From: Magnetovibrio sp.
Lineage (GTDB): Bacteria > Pseudomonadota > Alphaproteobacteria > Rhodospirillales > Magnetovibrionaceae
Reading direction: 5' to 3'
Assembly: GCF_036568125.1 (NCBI RefSeq)
Contig: NZ_DATCTF010000010.1
Coordinates: forward strand, 186,001 to 250,000
Length of the DNA stretch: 64,000 nucleotides
The notes beneath the pieces were generated by a model. It was not told the origin of the DNA, did no database searches, and saw only the letters and a list, made by a program, of their open reading frames with translations. Shown piece after piece: positions 7,564 through 16,247 of the stretch. A program made the position numbers and the translations under genes. The first letter of the stretch is position 1, and each line of letters opens with the position of its first letter.

Positions 7564-8088
7564 TTAGCTTTTGAGGCTCTGCCACCACGCAAGAATCTGG
7601 TCCAAATCGCATGGCAGCTGTGCGCCCAGACCGCCGGTAAAACGTTGCCAGGATTCCAACTCGTTTTCGGGCACAGAAACCACGGTGGGGATGTTTTCGG
7701 CCATCACCGCCATCAAGTCGTCGGATAATCCGCCGCCATCTTTTTCGTGTTTGCCGAATTTTTCCACCACCACGATCTCGGCATGTTCTTCCAGGGCACG
7801 GCGCAGAATCATCGACGCTTCGGCCAGCTTCGCGACGTTCATGGAACAGATGTTGTTGTCCAATTCGTATTGCGTGGGCCGCACCAGGGGAACGTGGTCG
7901 CCGCTGTCGATGTCGATGGCATCGACGCCGCACCCGGCCGCGGCGGGGTCCAGGTCTTCAGGTGATTCCTGCAAAATGCCACGCACCTTGACGCCATCGG
8001 CACGTAGCGCGTCGACGAAGGCTTTCATCACGGTGCGGATCGGCGCGCCGCGTTCATAGACGATTCCTGCGATCGGTGGATTGGGCAT
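7564..8088 (-). CDS. DUF2478 family protein
   Basis: A 174-residue cytosolic protein starting at ATG 8088 with a GAGGAA site. The N terminus 'GIVYERGAPIRTVMKAF' and the later 'EIVVVEKFGKHEKDGGGLSDDL' are the characteristic blocks of DUF2478, a family related to P-loop NTPase-like proteins and often found near molybdate transport or molybdenum-cofactor genes. No such genes are adjacent here. The next gene downstream on the same strand is the M41-like protein, 175 bases away. The family is recognised with good confidence; the function is unknown. Confidence 0.75.
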   Translation of the reverse strand: MPNPPIAGIVYERGAPIRTVMKAFVDALRADGVKVRGILQESPEDLDPAAAGCGVDAIDIDSGDHVPLVRPTQYELDNNICSMNVAKLAEASMILRRALEEHAEIVVVEKFGKHEKDGGGLSDDLMAVMAENIPTVVSVPENELESWQRFTGGLGAQLPCDLDQILAWWQSLKS

Positions 8089-8197
8089 CAACCAAGTTCC
8101 TCAACTAGAATTGGGCTCAGTATAGAAGCTCGCTTTGCGCTTCGAAAGGTTTTCGACGTTGTTGACAGAGGGCCGCGCGGCGGGGCATTGAGGAATT

Positions 8198-9043
8198 ATG
8201 AAACTTTTACGCTACGGCCCGCGCGGTCAGGAAAAACCGGGTTTGTTGGACGGGGATGGCAACATCCGCGATCTGTCGGCCCATGTGAACGATCTTTCGG
8301 GCGACACGCTCGGCAATGACGGCTTGGCCAAGCTGGCGGCCTTGAACGTCGCCGACTTGCCGCGGGTTGACGGCGATGTGCGGATCGGTCCGTGCGTGGC
8401 GAGGGTCGGCAAGTTTATGGCCATCGGCCTGAATTTTTCCGACCATGCCAAGGAAACCGGCATGGCGGCGCCGTCCGAGCCGGTGTTGTTCACCAAGTAC
8501 ACCAGTTGTATCAACGGGCCCAACGACGATGTCGTGCTGCCGCGCGGTTCGATCAAAACCGATTGGGAGGTCGAGTTGGGGGTCGTCATTGGCACCGCCG
8601 CCAAATACGTCGGTGTGGACGAAGCGCTGAATCACGTCGCAGGCTATTGCGTGGTCAACGACATTTCCGAACGTGCCTTTCAATTGGAAAACACCGGCCA
8701 TTGGGTCAAGGGCAAGTCCTGTGACACCTTCGGTCCGATCGGTCCGTGGCTGGTGACGCGCGACGAGGTGGCGGATCCTCAAGCGTTGGACTTATGGCTC
8801 GATGTCAATGGCGAGCGCCGCCAAACCGGCAATTCGCGCACCATGATTTTTTCCGTGGCCCACATCATCAGTTATCTGTCGGGGTTCTTCACCTTGCATC
8901 CGGGCGATGTGATTTGCACCGGCACACCGCCCGGCGTGGGCATGGGCATGACGCCGCAGCAGTTTCTCAAACCCGGCGACGAAATGCGCCTCGGCGTTCA
9001 GGGCTTGGGCGAACAGCGTCAACGCGTGGTTTCCGGCGACTGA
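8198..9043 (+). CDS. fumarylacetoacetate hydrolase (FAH) family protein
   Basis: A 281-residue protein with the FAH-domain layout: an N-terminal small domain (about 1-70), then '[15 protein letters not shown]', '[17 protein letters not shown]', '[11 protein letters not shown]' (metal-binding Glu residues in EVELG), '[16 protein letters not shown]', '[15 protein letters not shown]' and '[16 protein letters not shown]'. These match the 2-hydroxyhepta-2,4-diene-1,7-dioate isomerase / ureidoglycolate lyase / acylpyruvase branch, which cleaves or isomerises C-C bonds of oxo-acids with a divalent metal. The exact substrate cannot be set from sequence. TGAGGA precedes the start. It is divergent from the DUF2478 gene and seems monocistronic. 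Confidence 0.9.
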   Translation: MKLLRYGPRGQEKPGLLDGDGNIRDLSAHVNDLSGDTLGNDGLAKLAALNVADLPRVDGDVRIGPCVARVGKFMAIGLNFSDHAKETGMAAPSEPVLFTKYTSCINGPNDDVVLPRGSIKTDWEVELGVVIGTAAKYVGVDEALNHVAGYCVVNDISERAFQLENTGHWVKGKSCDTFGPIGPWLVTRDEVADPQALDLWLDVNGERRQTGNSRTMIFSVAHIISYLSGFFTLHPGDVICTGTPPGVGMGMTPQQFLKPGDEMRLGVQGLGEQRQRVVSGD

Positions 9044-9066
9044 GTTCCGCACATCACGCGAAAAAA

Positions 9067-9087
9067 TCCCCGGCGCAATGGCCGGGG
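9067..9087 (-). terminator. Rho-independent terminator for minus-strand transcripts
   Basis: CCCCGGC-GCAATG-GCCGGGG (9068-9087) is a perfect 7-bp stem. On the minus strand it is followed by an A and a run of six T (plus-strand AAAAAAT at 9061-9067), so it points to termination of transcripts from the 9248-9373 gene. It may also block read-through from the FAH gene. Confidence 0.7.
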
Positions 9088-9247
9088 AGAGGCGCTTCAC
9101 ATGTTTTGAAAACGTTCGTCCTGTTCAAGGGCTTTAGGGAGGGCCCTGGCAAAACTTGGGAGGAGAGTTGTTGCCGGGAGGGGCGGTCGTTTTCGAGTTG
9201 TCAGAGGTTGGGAGGAAACCTTCTGCTTTTTTGTTTTAAAGGGGGGA

Positions 9248-9373
9248 TTAGGCCATCTGCGCCAAGCCCAGCACGGTGACCGCGATGGAGGTCAAGCCGA
9301 CGGCGAACACGATGGCGGCGGAGCCGAAGGCGATGCGCATTTTTTCGATCTGTTCGGGGGTGCGGACTTTCAT
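9248..9373 (-). CDS. 41-residue single-span membrane protein
   Basis: The ATG at 9373 has a well-placed GGAG on the minus strand. The 41-residue product has a charged N terminus (MKVRTPEQIEKMR) and one hydrophobic helix at about residues 15-38, ending LAQMA. A good terminator lies downstream at 9067-9087, which supports a real transcription unit. It may be a small membrane regulator or subunit; I do not recognise a family. Confidence 0.55.
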   Translation of the reverse strand: MKVRTPEQIEKMRIAFGSAAIVFAVGLTSIAVTVLGLAQMA

Positions 9374-9487
9374 GTTTCGTCTCCTGCCTGGATATCTTCT
9401 CGGGGTGATCGGGTTCTTTGTCTGTGTGTTCCCGATCGTTGAAGCCATATTGCCACGGCGTGACTGAACGATCACTGAACTGGACCT

Positions 9488-9511
9488 GAATATTAGCTGA
9501 ATAGAATATTC
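9488..9511. promoter_or_regulatory. inverted repeat in the AT-rich 9374-9711 gap
   Basis: GAATATT-N10-AATATTC is a perfect 7-bp inverted repeat in the 338-base gap between the small membrane protein (minus) and cytochrome b561 (plus). The gap also holds a GACCG/CGGTC hairpin at about 9578-9594 and is AT-rich near 9590-9640, so it should contain the divergent promoters. No other gene is visible in it. The repeat could be an operator; no regulator is identified. Confidence 0.35.
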
Positions 9512-9711
9512 ATGTCGGCTGTTGGAAATCCTTTAACCGTATTGAAAACATAGAGAAATTTCGTTCAGGTTTGCGACCGCTAAGAAACGGTCATGCAAAA
9601 TAATTTCATATATCGCGATAAAAAATATCCCCTGTTTGGATGAGGCGCGGCGCTGCCCAAAAAGGCATGTCTAAGTCCCAATCGCCATCCACAAGGGAAC
9701 GGACCGCCGTC

Positions 9712-10266
9712 ATGAATCTGCTCAAAGACAACAGTCAGCGTTATGGATTGATCAGCCAAATTTTGCACTGGGCGGTGGCCGCGGTGATGATTGCAACGTA
9801 TCTGAGCGGCGAAGCCCTTGTTGGCACGGAGAATGCCGATCGGGCGGCGGTGATGTATTGGCATGTCTCGTTGAGCATTATGGTGGTGGGGCTTTTCGTC
9901 ATCCGGGCCGCATGGCGTATCAGCCAGACCAGCCCCGATGAGCTGAACCAAAACAAGCTTTTGATCGTCGTGCACAAGCTGGTGGTGCTCACGCTTTACG
10001 CGTTGCCGATGGCATTGACGATCACCGGCGTGATGACTTTGCTCGCCGGTGGCCAGGCTGTAGGCTTTTTCGCCATGGACTTTTTAGACCCCTGGACGAC
10101 AGTCGACATGCCGCTGAGCACACGGCTTCAGGATGTGCACGTCATCTTGGCCCATGCGGTGATCACGGTCTTCGCGGTGCACATCCTGGCGGCGTTGTGG
10201 CATCAGTTCGTCAAGCGCGACGGAACCTTGGCGCGCATGCTGCCGTTTGTTCTGGGCAAGTCCTAA
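9712..10266 (+). CDS. cytochrome b561 family di-heme membrane protein
   Basis: A 184-residue protein with four transmembrane helices and the conserved His set: 'QILHWAVAAVMI' in helix 1, 'YWHVSLSIMVVGLFVI' in helix 2, 'VVHKLVVLTLYALPMALTITG' in helix 3, and 'DVHVILAHAVITVFAVHILAALWHQFV' in helix 4. This is the bacterial CybB type, which moves electrons between the quinone pool and periplasmic partners and can act as a superoxide:quinone oxidoreductase. The start at 9712 gives the usual N terminus (RYGxxxxxLHW). Its stop overlaps that of the convergent dehydrogenase gene by four bases. Confidence 0.88.
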   Translation: MNLLKDNSQRYGLISQILHWAVAAVMIATYLSGEALVGTENADRAAVMYWHVSLSIMVVGLFVIRAAWRISQTSPDELNQNKLLIVVHKLVVLTLYALPMALTITGVMTLLAGGQAVGFFAMDFLDPWTTVDMPLSTRLQDVHVILAHAVITVFAVHILAALWHQFVKRDGTLARMLPFVLGKS

Positions 10267-11165
10267 GCGTCTTTTTTATCGCCGAGGATGTCGATCAACT
10301 GGGGCATCACGGCTTCAACGCCCGCGCGTTCCAGCGCACGGGTCAGCACATGGTGCACCGCCTGGGCAGCTTCGTGTTGGGCGTCGAGCGCCACAGCCAT
10401 GCGGGTGTAGTAGTCCAGATCCTTGGCGGCGTTGCGGATCGCAAAACGAAACGACGACGTGTCGCGCTGTTCGATGTAGGGGCGCAGCCGTTCAAGCGCT
10501 ACGCCGCCCGCGCCGCCGGTGGCCAGGACTTCGGTGAGCACATTCAGATCGACGCCGCCTTTGTCCGCCGCCGCGACCGCTTCGGACACCACCACGGCTT
10601 GGCCGAGGGACACGAAGTTGTGTAGCAGCTTCAAGCGATGCCCCGCCGACACGCCCCCGCCGTGGTAGATATTTTCGGCGTAGGCTTCGATATAGACGCG
10701 CGCCCGCGCCACATCACTGTGCGCACCGCCCAGCAACACGTTGAGGCGGCCTTCTTCGGCTTCCTTGGGGGTGCGGGTCATGGGGGCATCGACGTATGCG
10801 CAGCCGTGAGCCTGCACGGCGGCGGCGATTTTCAGGGTTTCTTCGGGTTCGGCGGTGGTCGCGTCGATGAGCAAGGTGCCGCGTTCCAAATGCTGCAGCA
10901 AGCCGCCGTCGCCCAGAACCACCGTCTCGACCTCGGGCGATCCGGGTAAGACCACCAGCACCGCGTCCTTGGCGCGGGTGATGTCGCCGAGGTCCGTGCT
11001 GAACCCGGCGCCAAGCGCCGCCAAATCATCGCACGGCTGGTTGCCGGGATGATCCAAGATCGTCACGGCATGGCCCGCGCGCAGAAGGTTTTTGGCGATG
11101 CCGTGGCCCATCAGGCCGCAGCCGATCAGCCCTAAGTTTCCGGAAGGCGTGGGGTGGGAGGTCAT
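10263..11165 (-). CDS. beta-hydroxyacid dehydrogenase (3-hydroxyisobutyrate dehydrogenase family)
   Basis: A 300-residue NAD(P)-dependent dehydrogenase. The Rossmann motif GLIGCGLMGHGIAKNLLRAGH spans residues 12-32. 'DAPMTRTPKEAEEGRLNVLLGG' corresponds to the substrate-binding D-x-P-x-[SG] loop of the family, and 'GHRLKLLHNFVSLGQ' carries the catalytic Lys. The family covers 3-hydroxyisobutyrate, tartronate semialdehyde, glyoxylate/succinic semialdehyde and related reductases; the substrate is open. The loop has 'MTRTPKEA' where many members have 'VSGG', which points away from classic MmsB. AAGGA precedes the start, and the gene is divergent from the LysE-type exporter. Confidence 0.85.
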   Translation of the reverse strand: MTSHPTPSGNLGLIGCGLMGHGIAKNLLRAGHAVTILDHPGNQPCDDLAALGAGFSTDLGDITRAKDAVLVVLPGSPEVETVVLGDGGLLQHLERGTLLIDATTAEPEETLKIAAAVQAHGCAYVDAPMTRTPKEAEEGRLNVLLGGAHSDVARARVYIEAYAENIYHGGGVSAGHRLKLLHNFVSLGQAVVVSEAVAAADKGGVDLNVLTEVLATGGAGGVALERLRPYIEQRDTSSFRFAIRNAAKDLDYYTRMAVALDAQHEAAQAVHHVLTRALERAGVEAVMPQLIDILGDKKDA

Positions 11166-11255
11166 GGTCGCGTCCTTGTAACTTGTGCCCGGTAGAATTC
11201 TGATTACAGTGATAGCGTATCGGAAATCGATTGACGAGCATAAGGACGTTTGTGC

Positions 11256-11855
11256 ATGGCGCTACTTGATTTGGTCGTGCCGGTTATGTTGTTCGCAGCG
11301 GCGTCGCTGTCGTCGCCGGGACCCAACAATGTGATGATCACCGCCAGCGGGGTCAATTTCGGCTTCCGCCGCACCATCCCCCACATGCTCGGCATCGCGG
11401 TGGGATTCGCGGTGATGAACTTGGCTGTCGGCCTGGGGCTGGGGCGGGTGTTCGAAAGCAATCCGCAAATCCATCAGGTCCTGAAATACGTCAGCGTCGC
11501 CTACTTGATTTTCCTCGCCTGGAAGATCGCCAATGCCGGCCATGTCAAGGAAGGTGGTGCGCAGTCCAAGCCGTTCACCTTTTTGCAAGCCGCCGCGTTT
11601 CAATGGGTCAACCCCAAGGCCTGGGCGGTTGCCGTGGGGGCGGTGGCGACGTTCACCACGGTGGGCGGCGATTTGTTGGGCGAAGTTTTGCTCATGTCGC
11701 TGATCTTTTTGTTGTGGACCATCCCCAGCACCAGCATTTGGACTTTTTTCGGTACCGTCATCGGCCGGTTTTTGCACACGCCGGGACGCTTGCGAGCATT
11801 CAATTGGTTCATGGCGGGACTTCTGTTGCTGTCACTTTTTCCCGCAATCACATGA
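11256..11855 (+). CDS. LysE/RhtB family amino-acid exporter
   Basis: A 199-residue inner-membrane protein with five to six hydrophobic helices. The N terminus 'SLSSPGPNNVMITASGVNFGFRRTIPHMLGI' is the LysE/RhtB signature (PGP-N-x-x-x-x-x-x-x-x-x-G). 'FQWVNPKAWAVAVGAVATF' is the second conserved block. These proteins export amino acids or related small metabolites by proton antiport. ATG 11256 is chosen because AAGGA at 11242-11246 is correctly spaced. The gene is 50 bases upstream of the ABC exporter operon but lacks an obvious functional link to it. Confidence 0.88.
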   Translation: MALLDLVVPVMLFAAASLSSPGPNNVMITASGVNFGFRRTIPHMLGIAVGFAVMNLAVGLGLGRVFESNPQIHQVLKYVSVAYLIFLAWKIANAGHVKEGGAQSKPFTFLQAAAFQWVNPKAWAVAVGAVATFTTVGGDLLGEVLLMSLIFLLWTIPSTSIWTFFGTVIGRFLHTPGRLRAFNWFMAGLLLLSLFPAIT

Positions 11856-11905
11856 TATATGCTATTGTAAGTATGTAACTTATTGTTGCGTGTCGGGGGC
11901 CAGCG

Positions 11906-12631
11906 TTGAGCGATCAAGCGCCACTTCGAAAGTCTGCCTTGCAAGCCAGGGGGCTTTCCAAAATCTACCACACCGGCGAGCTGGAAGTCCCGGCGTTGCG
12001 CCGTGTCGATTTCGATCTGTTCGAGGGCGAGTTGGTGGTGTTGCTGGGGCCCAGCGGCAGCGGCAAGTCGACGCTGCTGAATATTCTCGGCGGTCTCGAC
12101 CGTCCGACCACCGGTTCGGTCCGGTTCCAAGACCAAGATTTGGCTCAATTGAGCGATGCCGATTTGACTCTCTATCGCCGCGACCACGTTGGTTTCGTGT
12201 TTCAGTTTTACAATTTGGTGGCAAGCCTAACCGCGCGTGAAAACGTCGAGTTGGTGACCGAAATCGCACCCAACCCGATGACCGCCGACGAAGCCTTGAC
12301 CCTGGTGGGGCTGGGGCAGCGCATGGACCATTTTCCGGCCGAGCTTTCGGGCGGCGAGCAGCAGCGCGTCGCCATCGCCCGGGCCATCGCCAAGCGCCCC
12401 GGAATTTTGATGTGTGATGAACCGACCGGCGCGCTGGATTCCAAAACCGGCATTTTGGTTTTGGAAGCCATCGCCCAAACCAACCGCGAACTGGGTACTA
12501 CCACCGCCGTGATCACCCACAACGCGGTGATCGCCGACATGGCGGACCGGGTGATCGTGATCGGCGATGGACGCGTTCAAGAGATCCGCGAAAACACCGC
12601 CAAGAAACAGCCGGGAGAACTGTCATGGTGA
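11906..12631 (+). CDS. ABC exporter ATP-binding subunit (MacB/LolD type)
   Basis: A 241-residue ATPase, probably starting at TTG 11906. Walker [10 protein letters not shown] is near residue 49, the Q loop lies in '[16 protein letters not shown]', the signature [19 protein letters not shown] is near 150, and Walker B '[12 protein letters not shown]' and the switch His 'AVITHNA' follow. The 'PTGALD' form and the small size are typical of the LolD/MacB family that powers FtsX-like permeases. It overlaps the permease gene by seven bases, so the two are translationally coupled. Confidence 0.92.
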   Translation: MSDQAPLRKSALQARGLSKIYHTGELEVPALRRVDFDLFEGELVVLLGPSGSGKSTLLNILGGLDRPTTGSVRFQDQDLAQLSDADLTLYRRDHVGFVFQFYNLVASLTARENVELVTEIAPNPMTADEALTLVGLGQRMDHFPAELSGGEQQRVAIARAIAKRPGILMCDEPTGALDSKTGILVLEAIAQTNRELGTTTAVITHNAVIADMADRVIVIGDGRVQEIRENTAKKQPGELSW

Positions 12632-14994
12632 TGGGACTTTCGGTGCTCGACAAAAAAGTGGTGCGCGACTTGGGCAGCATGTGGGCGCAGGCGCTGGCCA
12701 TTGCGTTGGTGATTGGCGCGGGCGTGGCGATGTTCGTGATGAGCGAAGGCATGCTCAAGTCCCTGTTCGAGACGCGCGCGGCATATTACGAACGCTATGG
12801 TTTCGCCGACGTGTTCGCGTCCTTGAAACGCGCGCCCAACGCCCTGTCCACGCGACTGGAAACCGTGCCCGGCGTGCGCTTTGTCGAAACCCGCATCAAG
12901 GAACGCGTGACGTTGGATATGCCGGATATGGATGAACCGGCGCAAGGTGAAATTCTTTCGTATTCGGTCGGCGAAACGCCGCGTCTCAACCGCTTGCATT
13001 TGTCGGCTGGACGTTGGCTGGCGCCGGGTAAATCGGATGAGGTGTTGGTAAGCCAAGCCTTCGTCGATGCGAACGCGCTCACCCCCGGCGATACGGTCAC
13101 AGCAATCGTCAACGGGCGAAAACGCAGCCTAACCATCGCCGGAGTGGTGCTGTCGGCGGAATACATATACGCGATTCAGCCCGGCGCAATGATGCCCGAC
13201 AACAAGCGCTTCGGTGTGTTGTGGATGTCGCGTCCGGCATTGGAAGCGGCCTTCGATATGAAGGGGGCGTTCAACGATGTGATCGTGTCAATGGATCCGG
13301 GCGCCGAATTGGAAGCCGTGAAATCGGGCCTGGACCGCGTTCTGGAGCCTTATGGCGGCGTGGGGGCATATGGTCGATCCCGACAATTGTCGGACTGGTA
13401 TGTCGAGGGCGAGTTGAACCAGTTGCGCAACACCGCCGAGATCGTGCCGCCGATCTTCCTCGCCATCGCGGCGTTTTTGCTCAACGTCGTGATCAGTCGT
13501 TGGATCGAAACCGAACGCGAAGAAATCGGGCTGCTAAAGGCCTTCGGCTATACGACAGTGTCGGTAGGGATGCATTACCTCAAACTGGTGGTGGCAATCA
13601 CCGCGGTTGGGGTGGCGTTTGGCTTTATGGGCGGTGTGTGGCTGGGGCGCGGTTTGGCCGGAGTGTATCAAGACTTTTTCCACTTCCCGTTTTTGCACTT
13701 TCATTTTTCCGCGTCGGTGTTCGCCATCGCGGGGGGCATCAGTCTTGCGGCCGCCTTGCTCGGTACCTGGGGCGCGGTGCGCCGTGCCGCGTTGTTGCCG
13801 CCGGCGGAAGCCATGGTGCCGCCGCCGCCGACCACGTATCATCGTTCGCGGTTCGAGATTTGGTTCAAACGGTTTTCCCAGCCGTCTCGGATGATCGTGC
13901 GCCACATGGTGCGCTGGCCCGCGCGCACCAGTTTGACCGTCTTGGGCAATGCGGCGGCGGTGGCGGTGCTGGTCGGATCGATGTTTTTCATGGATGCCAT
14001 GGAAAAGCTGATCGAGATCAACTTCGAAAGAGCCGAACGTCAGGACGTGACGGTCAGCTTTATGGAAGCCCGTGAGCCGCGCGCCCTGGAAAACATAAAG
14101 TCGATGCCGGGCGTGCTTGCCGCCGAACCGTTTCGTGCGGTATCGGCGAAGCTCTATTTTCAAGGAGCGGAACGTCGCGAGAGCCTTACCGGTTTGGTCC
14201 AAGGGGCGCGGCTTAGCCGTATTCTCGATGAAAATTATGAACCGGTGATGGTGCCGGAAAGCGGATTGGTGCTGTCGACGAAGTTGTCCGAAATGCTGGG
14301 GGCAGGCGTCGGCGATACCATCATCGCGCAAGTTACCGAAGGCCGCCGTCCCATCTTGGAACTGCCCGTTGTGCAAGTTTCGCAGACCATGCTGGGCAGT
14401 CCCGCGTTTATGGATTTCGCGTATTTGGGTGACGTCATGCGTGAACAAGGACGGCTCAGCGGGGCGTATGTCAAATTGGACGAAAACCATGAAAAAGACT
14501 TCTACCGTGCGGTCAAGAACACACCCGGCATCGCGGGGATGGCGATCAAGAGCACCACGTTGCAAAGTTTTCGCGACACCATGGCCGAAAACATTTTGCT
14601 GATCACCTTTTTCAACGTGATGTTCGCGGGCGTGATCGCAGTCGGCGTGGTCTACAACGCCGCGCGCATCTCGCTGTCGGAACGGTCGCGGGAATTGGCA
14701 AGCCTGCGTGTGCTCGGTTTCACCTTGGGCGAGGTGTCGTTCATCTTGTTAGGCGAATTGGCGATCTTGACCGTGGTGGCGTTGCCGCTGGGGTGTGGGT
14801 TCGGTTATGGGTTGGCGTGGATGTGGACGCTGTCGTTGGATACCGATTTGTATCGCATTCCGCTGGAAGTCAGTAAGCAGACATATGGCTTCTCCGCGTT
14901 GGTGGTGGTGATGGCGGCGCTGGGGTCCGGCCTTGCCACGTTCCGCCAAATCGGCAAACTGGATATGGTGCAAGCGCTGAAAACGCGCGAGTGA
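12625..14994 (+). CDS. ABC exporter FtsX-like permease
   Basis: A 789-residue permease with duplicated FtsX/MacB-type domains. One transmembrane helix lies at about 18-38, a large periplasmic region at about 45-275, three helices at about 280-400, then a further helix near 440-460, a second periplasmic domain, and three helices at about 655-785. The two helix triplets carry the usual family sequences ('[19 protein letters not shown]' and '[18 protein letters not shown]', both with the E-x-x-x-L-x-A-x-G coupling pattern). Such permeases do not carry substrate through the membrane but transmit mechanical work to periplasmic partners. It is followed at 15015 by an HlyD-type adaptor, which gives a MacAB-like exporter. 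Confidence 0.92.
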   Translation: MVMGLSVLDKKVVRDLGSMWAQALAIALVIGAGVAMFVMSEGMLKSLFETRAAYYERYGFADVFASLKRAPNALSTRLETVPGVRFVETRIKERVTLDMPDMDEPAQGEILSYSVGETPRLNRLHLSAGRWLAPGKSDEVLVSQAFVDANALTPGDTVTAIVNGRKRSLTIAGVVLSAEYIYAIQPGAMMPDNKRFGVLWMSRPALEAAFDMKGAFNDVIVSMDPGAELEAVKSGLDRVLEPYGGVGAYGRSRQLSDWYVEGELNQLRNTAEIVPPIFLAIAAFLLNVVISRWIETEREEIGLLKAFGYTTVSVGMHYLKLVVAITAVGVAFGFMGGVWLGRGLAGVYQDFFHFPFLHFHFSASVFAIAGGISLAAALLGTWGAVRRAALLPPAEAMVPPPPTTYHRSRFEIWFKRFSQPSRMIVRHMVRWPARTSLTVLGNAAAVAVLVGSMFFMDAMEKLIEINFERAERQDVTVSFMEAREPRALENIKSMPGVLAAEPFRAVSAKLYFQGAERRESLTGLVQGARLSRILDENYEPVMVPESGLVLSTKLSEMLGAGVGDTIIAQVTEGRRPILELPVVQVSQTMLGSPAFMDFAYLGDVMREQGRLSGAYVKLDENHEKDFYRAVKNTPGIAGMAIKSTTLQSFRDTMAENILLITFFNVMFAGVIAVGVVYNAARISLSERSRELASLRVLGFTLGEVSFILLGELAILTVVALPLGCGFGYGLAWMWTLSLDTDLYRIPLEVSKQTYGFSALVVVMAALGSGLATFRQIGKLDMVQALKTRE

Positions 14995-15014
14995 TCTAAA
15001 AGGATGTGAGATTC

Positions 15015-16229
15015 ATGGCACATGGCAGACCCGTCAGTTTTGGACGCTATATATTCTGGGGCGTGATTTCCGTCCTGGTGGCGGCGTTTTTGGCCTGGGC
15101 GTTCGTGCCGAACGCGGTGCCGGTCGACGTCTCGACCGTAGAGGTCGGCCCCATGACCGTACGCGTCGAAGGCGAGGGGCGGACGCGGGTGAAAGACATC
15201 TACGCCATTTCCGCCCCCGTCGCAGGCCGGCTGATGCGTATCGAGGCCGAGGCCGGCGACCCGGTGGTGGCGGGCCAGACCCGCTTGGCGGTGATCGAGC
15301 CCGCTGATCCCACCATTCTCGACAGCCGCACCCGCGCCGAGGCCGAAGCCACCGCCCAAGCCGCCGAAGAAACCTTGGCTTTGGCGTCCGCCGATGTCGA
15401 GCGGGCCCGCGCCGAGTTGGGCTTTGCCCGCGCCGAGCTTTACCGTGCCCGCAAGCTCAGTCAAAACGGCACCATTTCCCAACGCGCTTTGGATGTGGCT
15501 AAATTAGAGGCCGCCACCCGTGCGGCTGAAGTGAAAAGCGCTGAAGCCACACGAAAGGTTCGCGAACATGAATTGCAAACTGCCCGCGCCCGGCTGCTGA
15601 CCCCGACTTCCGACGGCGCAGATGGGCAGTGCTGCGTCGCCATTGCCGCGCCCATCGACGGACAAGTGTTGCGCGTTCTGCACGAAAGCGCAGGCGTGGT
15701 CGGCGCTGGTGAGGCGTTGATGGAACTTGGCAATCCGCGTCATTTGGAAGTCGTGGTCGATGTGCTGACCAGCGACGCCGCGCGCATACGCGAAGGTGCC
15801 GAAGTGGTGATCGAAAATTGGGGCGGACAGCCGCTCAAGGGCATCGTGCGTCGGATCGAACCGTTCGGTTACACCAAGGTTTCGGTGCTCGGTATCGAAG
15901 AACAGCGCGTCGACGTGATCATCGATTTCGCCGATCCCGCTGCGCTGCCGGCCGCCTTGGGCCACGGGTTTCGTGTCGAGGTCGGCATCAATGCATGGCA
16001 CGGTGAGGGGGTCTTGAAAGCGCCGATGTCAGCCCTGTTTCGGGTTGAGGGCGGTTGGGGCGTGTTCGTGATGGAAAACGGCAAAGCCCGCTTGGCGCGC
16101 CTGGAGGTCGGTCATATGAATGGCCGCGAGGCTGAAGTGCTCGGTGGGCTAAGTGCGGGCGAGGCGGTGGTGCTGCATCCATCCGACCGGATTTCAGATC
16201 AGGTGTCGCTGGTCCGCCGCGAGAAATAA
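15015..16229 (+). CDS. HlyD/MacA-type periplasmic adaptor (membrane fusion protein)
   Basis: A 404-residue protein. ATG 15015 is chosen over GTG 15006 because AAAAGGA at 14998-15004 is then correctly spaced. It has an N-terminal transmembrane anchor at about 12-32, then a beta-barrel/lipoyl half-domain ('VEGEGRTRVKDIYAISAPVAGRLMRIEAEAGD'), a long helical hairpin (about 105-190, Ala/Glu/Arg-rich), the second lipoyl half ('IAAPIDGQVLRVLHESAGVV') and a C-terminal barrel with 'GVFVMENGKARLARLEVGHMNGREAEVLGGLSAGEAVV'. This is the standard adaptor layout linking an inner-membrane ABC exporter to a TolC duct. It is 20 bases after the permease gene. Confidence 0.92.
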   Translation: MAHGRPVSFGRYIFWGVISVLVAAFLAWAFVPNAVPVDVSTVEVGPMTVRVEGEGRTRVKDIYAISAPVAGRLMRIEAEAGDPVVAGQTRLAVIEPADPTILDSRTRAEAEATAQAAEETLALASADVERARAELGFARAELYRARKLSQNGTISQRALDVAKLEAATRAAEVKSAEATRKVREHELQTARARLLTPTSDGADGQCCVAIAAPIDGQVLRVLHESAGVVGAGEALMELGNPRHLEVVVDVLTSDAARIREGAEVVIENWGGQPLKGIVRRIEPFGYTKVSVLGIEEQRVDVIIDFADPAALPAALGHGFRVEVGINAWHGEGVLKAPMSALFRVEGGWGVFVMENGKARLARLEVGHMNGREAEVLGGLSAGEAVVLHPSDRISDQVSLVRREK

Positions 16230-16247
16230 TCGCTCAGGGTAATCGAC

